In this document: positions 51,901 to 60,324 of the stretch, piece after piece
Position numbering within the stretch: position 1 is the first letter of the stretch
How the letters are laid out: every line of letters begins with the position of its first letter
Source: Phytophthora hibernalis
Taxonomy: Eukaryota; Oomycota; Peronosporomycetes; Peronosporales; Peronosporaceae
DNA: 64,000 nucleotides
NCBI GenBank assembly: GCA_012656075.1
Contig: JAAKBF010000009.1
Location: 682,001-746,000, forward strand
Direction of reading: 5' to 3'
Position numbers and translations under genes: made by a program
The notes under the pieces: generated by a model
Told to the model about the DNA's origin: nothing
The model's input: only the letters and a program-made list of their open reading frames with translations
Databases searched by the model: none

Positions 51901-52330
51901 CCAGATACTGTGGGCAATGAGCAGGGACTCAAGAAGCACCAGCGCTCCTGCAAGATGTGCGCGCTGTACAAGACAAAGCCAAGGAAGTGCACGAAGTACT
52001 TCTGCCCGGAGTACTCGATAGGGAATCGACGGTACGTCACCATTGTTTTGAAGCCATGAAGCACATGCTAATGTTTTTATCTACAGGAAATATTTCTGCA
52101 ACGTGGCGCGGGGCAGGGGAAGACCTGTTTTGCTATCTGGCACGATGACTGAAAAATGGAAACGATATCCCGCGCAGCCTGCTCCAAGAACACAAACTGC
52201 GTGACCGTCCTCCAGTACCACGCCCGGGTAAGAAGCGCCGCCGCCGTTCTGTTGCTGAACGAGATGAGGAGAATGACAATGAAGATTCCGACGGCGCCGT
52301 GGCTGGAGATGAGGCGTATGCTTGTGGATG
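48953..52330 (+). CDS. piggyBac transposase (six exons, some frameshifts)
   Basis: Possible starts MNGWPPQSLHSSKTREESKM (48953) or MVAGAGKEPQHK (49010). An Ala/Glu/Arg-rich repeat region (49,200-49,440) and an acidic domain (EEGREESYDEDENADWDIGE) precede the DDE_Tnp_1_7 core: FVPPRLWAQIAVESNRYHTQ, FMTKHRFCHIMGYLHFSNNR, IIFDEATLPSRSRYNPTRQF (first Asp), LVSTDRFYTSVKLALELLHR (second), WMGGVDVLDQLQMQCYSIQL (third), and a Cys-rich end CKMCALYKTKPRKCTKYFCP..KYFCNV, then the basic KKRRRRS before an acidic tail. Exons: 48953-49934, 50037-50735, 50886-about 51304, 51370-51707, 51789-52031, 52087-52330. Single-base shifts near 49,480, 50,417, 51,195 and 52,200 remain. The enzyme cuts and pastes at TTAA. 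Confidence 0.75.
49200..49445 (+). repeat. Imperfect tandem repeats in piggyBac N-terminal region
   Basis: GGAGGCGGAGNNGAAGGAGACGGGGTTGCAGAGG-like units of about 30-36 bp, encoding VAEADAVAKWMGIAEAKGTD-type repeats or Arg/Trp-rich repeats depending on frame. The repeat makes long spurious frames on the opposite strand. Confidence 0.6.
49935..50036 (+). other. piggyBac intron 1
   Basis: GTACGTTATGTTG donor, ATTCAG acceptor, 102 bp; joins the GWEY and DPEKNGPDPTYADLYDG parts in frame. Contains TTATGTTG and CCAACATAAG about 50 bases apart. Confidence 0.7.
50736..50885 (+). other. piggyBac intron 2
   Basis: GTATGTG donor, GATTACAG acceptor, 150 bp; joins AYCMR to IEIYCGDKTY in frame. Contains CTTATGTTG..CGAACATAAG (50796-50822) and the perfect palindrome AACATAATTATGTT (50859-50872). 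Confidence 0.75.
51305..51369 (+). other. piggyBac intron 3 (phase not settled)
   Basis: GTAAGTGC donor and TTTTACAG acceptor. The flanking blocks AVAVVERSQS and RWVRGEMQSVSAPELMRDYH belong together in the family, but the phases differ by one base, so a small indel is also present. Confidence 0.5.
51708..51788 (+). other. piggyBac intron 4 (acceptor not certain)
   Basis: GTACGTTATGTTGG donor as in intron 1; acceptor either CAAACAG at 51788 or TTACAG a few bases later. Follows the SAETYKTIE block. Confidence 0.5.
52032..52086 (+). other. piggyBac intron 5
   Basis: GTACGTCACC donor, TATCTACAG acceptor, 55 bp; joins SIGNR to KYFCNVARGRGRP within the Cys-rich C-terminal domain in frame. Confidence 0.75.
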
Positions 52331-52334
52331 TATG

Positions 52335-53106
52335 TACAGAGAACCCTGGCCAACTTAATACCACCCGTGGACGCACTTACTATAGGGTTATTAGATAGTA
52401 GAGGGAGCACCACAACCAGAAGACCGGTGCTGATCTCTGGGTTTATAAGAAGGCATGGATGACTGGTGTGTTGTTTCAGGAGTGGCTGCGCGAGCTTGAC
52501 ATGCATCAACAACGGTGCAATATTGCCCTCCTGCGCAACATTGTCCTGGGAAACCTGCAGCACAAGCCGTAATTGTCATTTAACTACCGCCCAACTACAT
52601 CTCTCGTTTGCAACGTCCCGACGCTGGAATCATATAGGTGTTTAAGCGGCAGTTCGGCATCGGCGACTCCAGCATGAGTTGAACGTGAGGAGGCGGGTGC
52701 GACCACCAATGGTAGTCATACCCGTTGATATACTTCAAGTATTATATATTAGCACCCTACCAATATACCGGTACTGTACAGTAAACGGTGGCTGTTGGCA
52801 CGATGTACACCCCGATGTGGAAACGAAGGTTTTGTCAGGCCTTCGGACGCTACAGGAGCGGCTTCGGAAAAAAGCAACGTGAGGAGCAGGAAGCGGCGCA
52901 GACATCGACCCGAATTTTTTTAGTATGTAATATTCGGCAATGATAGTGTATATTTTTCATTAACAAATGTATTGAAAAATCCCGTTTGACAAGTACTAAT
53001 TAAGGCCCATAGTTAAGCCTGACTACTGAGTCGGTGGATCGATATATGATTAAGTACACCAGGATATTAGACAACAGAGGTATTAAGTTGGCCAGGGTTC
53101 TCTGTA
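52335..53106 (+). mobile_element. pogo/Tigger-type DNA transposon with perfect TIRs and TA duplications
   Basis: TIRs of 26 bp, 52337-52362 and 53079-53104, are perfect reverse complements and start CAGAGAACCCTGGCCAACTT. Each is flanked outside by TA (52335-52336 and 53105-53106), the target duplication of Tc1/mariner-pogo elements. The element is 768 bp between the TA copies and carries only a scrap of its transposase, so it must have moved by another copy's enzyme, or shrunk afterwards. It interrupts the 3' end of the piggyBac element. Confidence 0.92.
52410..52665 (+). pseudogene. pogo/Tigger (DDE_1-like) transposase remnant
   Basis: The + strand reads DLWVYKKAWMTGVLFQEWLR and ELDMHQQRCNIALLRNIVLG, then in another frame LPPNYISRLQRPDAGIIxVF with a TAG after II. 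AWMTG.LF.EWL..LD and LPPN.TS.LQP.DAGII are signature blocks of the DDE_1 domain of pogo/Tigger transposases; the segment with the second Asp (LLxDNAPSH in the family) is missing. The gene is a short internal scrap. Confidence 0.75.
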
Positions 53107-53425
53107 CTTGCTTTACATTTTTCGTGATGCAATTAATTGAAACGTTCTTGGGTCCGGCTTGTTTTTTACCATTGACCGCTGGTGTACGTGTGCAACGTTC
53201 AGAAAAAGCTACTCAGATAAACTGTACAGCGTGTATGTTGCCTTAGCCATCATAAACTCAAGGATGGTCAAGTTTTTCGCCAACATTAGACCTGTAATGA
53301 TGGATATGTCACGTTTTTAACCTGAGACAAACCTGTACTATCCCGGCGGCATATCCCCGTGAGACTCCAGTCAATACAAATTCCTACATATTCTTATGTT
53401 GGAGGTACAACATAAGAGTCAATAT
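53107..53425. other. Distal part of the piggyBac element
   Basis: AT-rich, non-coding; contains the terminal-type palindrome at 53393-53416. Confidence 0.4.
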
Positions 53426-55914
53426 TTACCCTCCACTTTTGTCCCGGGAGTAAGGCTCCCATAGACCAATTCTTGTAGCTCCGGTGATAGGTCCTCTTAG
53501 CTCGGAGTAGATTTGCGAGTTCTTGGAAAGCTTCACACTTTCCGGGGTCATGGACTTGTTTGCACATCTTTTCACCGTTTGAAGCAGTAGTGCGCTGAGT
53601 GCGTTAACCCGCCATAGGCGGCGCATGGGCCATACTGACGCCGGTTGTCCCGGTCGCCTCGGCCTCGGTGGCGGTCGTCTCGGCCATGCGGTCGTTTATC
53701 ATTACCAACCCTCGGTCGACGGTTGTCGGTGCGAGCATACGTTCTTCCAGCAGCATTGCGGCGTTCGCTTTCATTCGCCGCAGCCACGTGGCCTTGATCC
53801 TCGGTCGATGCATACTCGTCGTCCGAATAATGGGTCATCGTCGCCTGAGTTAGTTTCCAGTCCGTAGTCCTCGGAGTCGTCAAAACCATTACTCGGCGTC
53901 TCCGAATATCCACCACGTGACCCCACCGAGCTGTTAACTTTGAGCGCAGCGACCATGTCGGTCAGTGCGTCCGTTAAGGTGACTCACAGTCGATATTGAC
54001 TTTCCTCCCGACTGTCTCGCCCCGACTTTCCCCGCGGTAGCGATCATTCTGTCGGTGGTTGTCATCCCGGTGTCGGCTGTCTCGGTCATGGCTCTCGTCT
54101 CGGTCACGGCGGTCGTGGCGGTACGTGCCCCAAGAGTCCTCGGTGCGCCCGCTGTCACGTCGGCGGCCTTCGTCTGGGCCTCGAGAACGTCGGACCGAGG
54201 TCCACCCGCTGTCACGTCGGCGGCCTTCGTCTGGGCCTCGAGAACGTCGGACCGAGGACTCGCGTCCTGTCTTCCGTTCTCGGCGTCGAAGGATGTCGTT
54301 AACTATATCCTCTAAGTCGTGTATGTTTTTGACTCGGACATGGCACAAACGCTCTTCCAAACCTCGGTCTTCGCACGAGTCGAGGAAGTGTTCGACGTGG
54401 TCCTTGGCTTCACACCCGCCGTGCTCGAAATGCACCCCTGCGTTGCGGGAATGACCGTTCAATCGGTTTAGGTAGTCGCACACATGCTCTTTCTCCCCGC
54501 TTCGCCGAGTAGTACCTAGCTAGCGGATTGATTGAAGCGCGAACAGAAGTACTTGATTAACGTGTCGCTCAACAACTTCCAGGTGCGTCTCGTCTTACGC
54601 GGGAGTTGTCGGTACCGATGCAGATCTCCATCCTGGAGGCTAAGCTCGAACGCCATGCACCACTCGTTGGGCGGCGTGTGCATCCCTTTCATTTCGTAGA
54701 TGAAAGCTCGGAGTCATTGCATGGACTTCTCGCTCTTATCACGTAGATCGAGGAACGGCTTAATGTTGCCGAGCGGCAGATGCGTCGCGATCTCAAGCCT
54801 CGGAGTCGAGATCTCACCGTCCGCGGCGTTCAGTTCGCGGATTTGGCGTCGGGTCACCACCGAGGTCTTCGACGTCGATCGAGTCGTCGTCCGAGGAGTC
54901 ATCACGTGAATCGTAGCGTCGGTTGGGGTCCGACCTATAGTTCGGCCGGCGGTAGGTGCGGTGCGAGGACCCTCGGTCGTTGCGCCAAGACGTTCCATTC
55001 GACTCGCAGACCTGGGAGTAACCATGTGCGAGTCTTGGAAGTACGTGGACGTCGCGCCTCTAGCTGAGAATACACCGGCTTCATTTTGCACTCCAGACTG
55101 CTTCCCAGGAGTCGGCGGGTGCGGGACATTGGATGGGTCGGCCGCCGTCTGCTGAACACTCGCTCGACGGCCAGCTCCAACTTCTGCCACCCCAAACACA
55201 GTCCGAAGTTTCTGCTTCCACCTGAGGAGGGAGGAGGCTGCCTCATCGGGTGACAATCCTTGGAGACCGGCCTCAGTCGGAAGCGCTTGGACTTCACAGC
55301 CCATAGCGCGAAAGAATTTCACCGTGTCCTCGGCCACCTGCTGAGCGCTCCAAGCCTTCACCGGTACCATCAATTCGCCACCAAGTTCGATCCAAATTGC
55401 GTGGCGTACCGACCTGGAGCGAATGCTCTGATCCAGTTACTCTTTGCCTTTATTACCTCCAGGCACCGGCCGATGACCTTATTGCGACTGGGTGTCTCCA
55501 TTGAGGAGGCATGCGCACATTCGACCGAGGATTCGCATCCTCGGCCATCACCACCGACTGCATATCGACGGTTCCATCATCATAGTCACCTGTAGCTGGT
55601 TCGGGACCCGCCACTTCATCCATCTCTTCGGTGAGGTTCCGCGCAAGCGACCTCACCCCTCCGATGTGTCCTGCAGCTACTGCAGCGGCTTCCAGCTCGG
55701 GAATCGCTGCCTTCTCTTCCAGGTCATCTTCTTCGTCTTCTTCCTTGGCGTCAGAGTAGTTCATAGGCTCGTCGAAGCTGACCAATCGTTCGTTGACCGA
55801 CGCCAAAGTTCTCGACGTCGCGAGCGACGTCCCGGAGCGCGCCGAACCCTTGGTGCGTGTCCCTCCTGACTTCATCGGCGTTTCTGGTACCTCTGACTTC
55901 GCTCCTTTCGCCAT
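53426..55914 (-). pseudogene. Gypsy gag
   Basis: Starts MAKGAKSEVPETPMKSGGTR at 55914. Acidic N-terminal part (DAKEEDEEDDLEEKAAIPEL), frame shift near 55,450, then 55373-54714: SAQQVAEDTVKFFRAMGCEV and a long linker, and the capsid region FIYEMKGMHTPPNEWCMAFE, WKLLSDTLIKYFCSRFNQSA, CDYLNRLNGHSRNAGVHFEH, HFLDSCEDRGLEERLCHVRV. An Arg/Asp-rich tail with a duplicated 54-bp block (54,148-54,260) follows, then a zinc-finger-like segment near 53,600 (CAAYGGLTHSAHYCFKR). Four or more breaks. It is the 5' gene of the - strand Gypsy; its continuation is at 48.5 kb beyond the piggyBac element. Confidence 0.75.
54148..54260. repeat. 54-bp tandem duplication in Gypsy gag
   Basis: Two copies of a unit beginning CCCGCTGTCACGTCGGCGGC and ending GAACGTCGGACCGAGG. 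It encodes RRSRGPDEGRRRDSGxT twice on the - strand; the related gag at 500-1010 has one copy. Confidence 0.9.
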
Positions 55915-56001
55915 ATTCTCTCTTCTTCTCTTCTTTCTTCTCTCGAATGCTCGTTAGGTAAGAACCTATATACAACCAAGACACACAGAACGTTACACCA
56001 A

Positions 56002-56019
56002 TCTCGGGTCGCGGCACCA
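56002..56019 (-). promoter_or_regulatory. Primer-binding site of the 38.7-56.9 kb Gypsy
   Basis: On the - strand TGGTGCCGCGACCCGAGA follows two bases after the presumed LTR end ...ACACGACA. The TGG start and GC-rich 18-mer fit a tRNA 3'-end complement; the tRNA is not identified. Gag starts about 90 bp downstream. Confidence 0.6.
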
Positions 56020-56021
56020 GT

Positions 56022-56935
56022 TGTCGTGTATGAATACGCAGAAAATCTCACTACCGAATGGTATTAGTCCCACCAACAACAATCGCTTCCCATTCAACGG
56101 TCAAAGAGCGTTGGATCAATACCTGAAGACCAGGAACGATCCCTTACACCGGGTTGGCTGTAACCCCTCTGTACACCTAGGTTGCATTAGGCCAACCCAA
56201 AACCTGCACCACTAGCCACGAGCGAGGGCTAGTATGCAATATTGCGCTTTCGCGCGAACCCCGCAGTCCCTCAGAAGGAAGGGTACCGTCTGTCAAGCCT
56301 AATACGGGTTTGCCGAGGTAAAACCTCGGCGGGTAGTAACATATATCTGGAACACTCGGTTCCACAATAATAAATGGGGGACGACGTTCCTCGTCTCTCC
56401 CAACACTCGGCCACTCTAATCTATTGGACTAACCAGCAACAATCCCTCGGTTCAATGTACCTTGAGTTCGCTGACAGGCATCCCACGTAGCCGAGCGTAA
56501 CCAGACCCTAAGATAATCTAATTAGACTTACCGAAGACGGACTTGACCCTTCGTGACTTGTGGGGACGATTGTTGATTTACTTATGGGTTTGAATGGCTC
56601 TGAGAGCCTCTCCTCTGTAGGTCATCCTATAGCTAGTCCTATATCTAAATACAAATATCAAGTGTGAACAGATCTCAGTTGGAGATCCTGGAGCCGGCTC
56701 TAAATAGCCGAGGGTACGACACCAAGATGGTACAAAACGAGGGTTTAACCTCGGCCGGGTTTTATATTATACCCCGCCGAGACCTCGGTCACTATCATTC
56801 CGGTGCCACTACTGTGCGGGAAATGAGATTAGCCAATCGGGTGGCGTCGTCACCTCCTTTCACGAAAGGAAACTTCGGTTATCAGCAACTGGCAAGCAGG
56901 TCCAAAACTCAACGCCACTCTGGTATGAGGAGGAC
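56022..56935 (-). repeat. Gypsy 5' LTR (right)
   Basis: The end nearest gag reads (on the - strand) ACACGACA and is followed by a primer-binding site. From 56276 to about 56935 it aligns with the left LTR 38686-39345. The outer boundary is estimated from where similarity fades and the terminal TG was not pinned. Divergence of the pair is clearly above that of the Copia LTRs, so this Gypsy is older. Confidence 0.75.
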
Positions 56936-57019
56936 GGTCCACTGCTTTTGGGAGTTTGCCTTCTCTATCTCTTCTGATATTGCGGGGAACTGAACGGAAT
57001 TGGTGATGCTTGAATGGGC

Positions 57020-57520
57020 CATGTGATGGTGCTACTTCAAAGAGATAACACCAAAGTCGGGATCGTTGACCCTATCTTCCATCGCCTCCGTGAGAGACAA
57101 GATAAACTTCGTGTGATTTCCCGTGGCGGCGCCTTCAACACTATCAACGAAATCGTTTTGATGCCTTTGCACGTCGACAACAACCACTGATGCGGAATCG
57201 TGTTTGATTTCCGCCCAGGTAGCAAGTCGATCACAGTATTCGATCCACTACAAGCAGCAAAATCTAACTACTACGCTATGTGCGACACATTGCTTCAAGA
57301 TCTGTTTGGTGAATGGTGCAGCTTCATGAAAGTCCAGAAGGAGACCAAGTCGCGTCAATCCGATGTAGCAAGCTGCGATGTGATAGTGCTCATGTTTTTA
57401 GTGTTTGATTCGAGACGTTACGGTGCCTATGAAGCCGAATTTGGCACTCGTTCGCTTTTTGCGACTTCGCTATCGTCTCAAGTGTCTTCCCCAGCTTCGC
57501 AGGTTAGTTGCTAACGAAGA
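57020..57520 (+). pseudogene. Ulp1/C48 protease-like fragment, second family
   Basis: The + strand reads TKVGIVDPIFHRLRERQDKL, NEIVLMPLHVDNNH(stop)CGIVF, DFRPGSKSITVFDPLQAAKS and a helical end. The order VDP..., PLHVxxxHWCGIVFDF, IxVxDPLQ parallels the C48 domain at 20.7-20.95 kb (VVDPVYLG; FPVNIRVDIAHWCGAVVDF; VWIYDPLQ), with the Trp after the catalytic His changed to a stop codon TGA. The Gln and Cys part is not present. It is a broken scrap of another transposon-type protease. Confidence 0.65.
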
Positions 57521-57663
57521 GGTTCTTCTAATACATCTAGTTTTTTCAATACACGCCAAGCTCTTCCTACACCAGGTCGGTACGTGAATTACAGTAAACA
57601 AACTAACTAGTGCAGATCGACAAGGTGATTAAAAGCGGGCGACACACTGCAACTACAGCTAAT

Positions 57664-57668
57664 GTACT
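57664..57668. repeat. Target site duplication of Copia, left (GTACT)
   Basis: GTACT directly before the left LTR; identical GTACT follows the right LTR at 63361-63365. Confidence 0.9.
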
Positions 57669-57923
57669 TGTTGTAGTTTAGGGTAAGTACCAACTTTTGG
57701 TAAACAGATCCTATTTCTAATCCAATTAGAAACAGATGCAAATGGTTAGAACTTGATATTAGTATAAGCATACTGGGCTTAAGAGATGCTATTGAGTGGC
57801 AGCCAAGGCCAACTTAGGAAAAGAGAACCCAACCGAATGAAGAGCCGGGGACGGCACTCACTATTGAATTAGCCGCCCCGTCTGACGGTTAATAAACACA
57901 CCACAACGACCAAGACAACAACA
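57669..57923 (+). repeat. Copia 5' LTR (255 bp)
   Basis: Starts TGTTGTAG and ends AAGACAACAACA (inverted ends TGTTGT/ACAACA). Near-identical to 63107-63360. Contains TTAATAAACACACC, which includes a possible polyadenylation hexamer AATAAA at about 57,890. Confidence 0.95.
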
Positions 57924-57939
57924 TTTCAGATACTTCGGA

Positions 57940-59140
57940 TGAGTGTCTTGACCAAGCAAGAAAGACCGTGCACGTCGGCCTTGAAAAGTTCTCAGGCCGA
58001 CAAATTGAGTATGCTACTTGGAAAGACAAGCTGCACACGCACGTGGCCCAGTTGGACCTGTACGTAGAAAATCGGCTTCTCGAAACCGGTCAACCGGAGC
58101 CGAAGGTTGGCATGCGTGACTTCCTGGAGTCAACGCCGCAACGTCTGACGGATGTATACGTGAAGGCAGCTCCTCATGATGATCAATTGGGATTGCGCAG
58201 GGAGATCATGGTATGGTGCAAGGCGGATGCAGCAATGCGTCACGTCCTCAATTCGACCCTCCCAAACTCGTTCCTGTCGTCCTTGCCAGACGATGTGAGG
58301 AACCTGGAGGTGTGCGTTAATTGGCAACATCTCGAGCGCAAGTTCGCGCTCGGTGACGCTGGAGGATTGGTGTCGTTGACGAACCGTTGGAATCGGATTC
58401 TCAACTCGAATTGGAAAGACACCATGACTCTGTTCTCGCTGCTGAACCAAGCGCGGAACGAAATGAATCGGAAGTCCAAGAAGCTCCTCGGTAAGGAGAT
58501 GATGACAGAGACGATGATGTGCGTGCAAGTTTTGGCGCAGCTTCCTACTGAAATCTGGGCGTCGTCATTTGAGCTTTCGGAGGAAGCGGTCAGCGCTGAA
58601 AGGGTGGATATCGCTTTGAACACGCTCTTCGGTGACAGGTCCAAGAAGATGATCACCGGATCTGGTGATGCGACGTCGGTGACGCGCATCAACAACGTCA
58701 AAAGTGACCGTGCGGCGCGCAGTTACGACTCTAAGAAGCGCAAGCAAGACGGAAGCAGCGGCGTTCAGGACCAAGGGTGCTTCTACTGCTTCAAGAAAGG
58801 GCACCAGAAGGTTCAGTGCGAGCGCATGAAGGCTGACCGCGACCCAAATCGTGACGGTGGGCCGCTCTTCCGTACGAACATGGATGCCCAACCATCCCAG
58901 CGAGCGCCTAGCAACACCAAGAAAATTGCTACGGTGCAGCGCGCTACCAAGAAACAAAAGACGCGTGAACCGCCAACAGATGTCGAGATTGAGGAGGAAT
59001 TCAGCCTTTCATGTTCGGAGAAAGAGGAGTCGAAAGATGGCGACGGAGGCTGTTTGAAGAGCTTTGGTGAAATTGACACCTCGGTACGTACGATATGGTA
59101 CATATTTGAGTTGGTTACGTCGACTAACAGTTACGGATGA
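57940..59140 (+). pseudogene. Copia gag with zinc knuckle
   Basis: ATG at 57940 opens MSVLTKQERPCTSALK in one frame; the long frame begins at 57968 (HVGLEKFSGRQIEYATWKDK) and runs 390 codons, so one base is lost or gained between them. Content: capsid-type helices (NLEVCVNWQHLERKFALGDA, LNQARNEMNRKSKKLLGKEM), a basic linker, and a CX2CX4HX4C knuckle CFYCFKKGHQKVQC at about residue 270, which binds the RNA. An acidic tail (VEIEEEFSLSCSEKEESKDG) follows. The gene makes the virus-like particle protein. Apart from the start shift it is intact. Confidence 0.85.
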
Positions 59141-60324
59141 TCTGTGGATTGTTGATACAGGAGCCGGATTTGGAATAAACCCAGACAAAGGCTGGTTCAA
59201 GTCGGTACACAAAGGTTCGAGTCATAGGTTTGTGTATGGTAACGGTAGCACATCAGAAACCGCTCTAACTGGCTCAATACAAATGCATGTTGCAAGTCCT
59301 TTCAATAAGTGTATCGGTCTAAGGATTAATAACATTGCGTTTGACAAGGAATGTGGTAGTAATTTAATTAGTCCTTGTCATCTTGCTAAACAAGGTTATA
59401 ATCACATTCAATCTCAGGATGGGGAGTTTTATATTTCTTCAATAAGAAATGACATCTATTATTTGCTGCGGTGCAAAGGGGGCAGTATATTATCTGCCCT
59501 CTTCCAGGCATATTAAAGTGCAAATCGTAAATAAGAGCTTTACAGAGGCACAGAAAGTTGCGTTGATGCAAAGTGGCATTTTAGACTTGGTCACGTCCAC
59601 AGAGCCAGACTAATTGCAATATTTGGTCGTAAGTTAGTTGAAGGAATTCCTCATATACCTCAGAATGAGCTAAAGATATTCCTTTCTTCTGTGCGACTTG
59701 CGAAGTCGCAAACTCGACACGTATTTCTATAGAAATAAAATAGGGACACGGTCTAAGCAGCCATTGCACACTTTGCACATGGACACTATGGGAAAGATGA
59801 AAGTAAACGGTAACTATGGTGGATACGGTTATCAGTACACGTTAGCAATTGTGGACGATGCAACGTCGTACAAGTGGCTATTTGTGATGAGGTCTACAAA
59901 AGAAGTTTACAGTCATGTGGTTAGCATCATACTGCTACTATAAAAACAGCATCACTATGAAATAAAGAGGATAAGAAGTGATGGCGGTACAGAATTTGTC
60001 AACCAAAAGATGAGGACATTTCTGCAGTCGAAAGGTATCAGTTTTGAGAAATCAAATGTAGAATGTCAAGAAGAGAATGGGAGCGCGGAGCGCTGTCATC
60101 AGACATTAATGAGGCAAGTAAGAAGTTCACTTATAACAGCAGCTAAGCCAGCACACTGGTGGCCAGAGGCTATAAAATTCGCCGTCGAAGTGGCAAATAG
60201 AATTCCAACTTCTAGACTTGGAAACACTTCGCCCTACGAAAGCCAGATGACAATATACTTCAAATATGGGGAAGTGCATGTTATGCTCATATCCCAAATA
60301 CTAAGAGAAAGGATAAGAAATTGA
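59064..60324 (+). pseudogene. Copia protease, pre-integrase and integrase
   Basis: Frame 59064-59516 has TDDLWIVDTGAGFGINPDKG (DTGA active site) and ECGSNLISPCHLAKQGYNHI. After a stop at 59516 a broken stretch gives RLGHVHRARLIAIFGRKLVE (pre-integrase HxxH type region), then the integrase core: LHMDTMGKMKVNGNYGGYGY (Asp), IRSDGGTEFVNQKMRTFLQS (Asp), VECQEENGSAERCHQTLMRQ (Glu) and ITAAKPAHWWPEAIKFAVEV. A TAA at 59,941 falls between the two Asp residues. Stops and shifts disable the polyprotein though all catalytic residues remain. Confidence 0.85.

Larger units (their letters stand above)
48690..53420 (+). mobile_element. piggyBac-type element inserted in Gypsy, itself holding a pogo element
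   Basis: A TTAA at 48690-48693 followed by CCCCTTACTTCCC is a plausible left end, as piggyBac inserts at TTAA. The element carries a spliced DDD transposase on the + strand (48953-52330). Palindromes related to TTATGTTGG...CCAACATAAG lie near both ends (48770-48792 and 53393-53416). The right terminal repeat and second TTAA were not located with certainty. Gypsy gag (right) and protease (left) on the - strand flank it, so it was inserted within Gypsy. Confidence 0.7.

Noticed and set aside
59064..59150. Intron between Copia gag and protease (GTACGTACG...TAACAG)
   Set aside because: Splice signals exist, but the two frames do not join in phase, and Copia elements normally have one continuous frame; a frameshift explains it as well.
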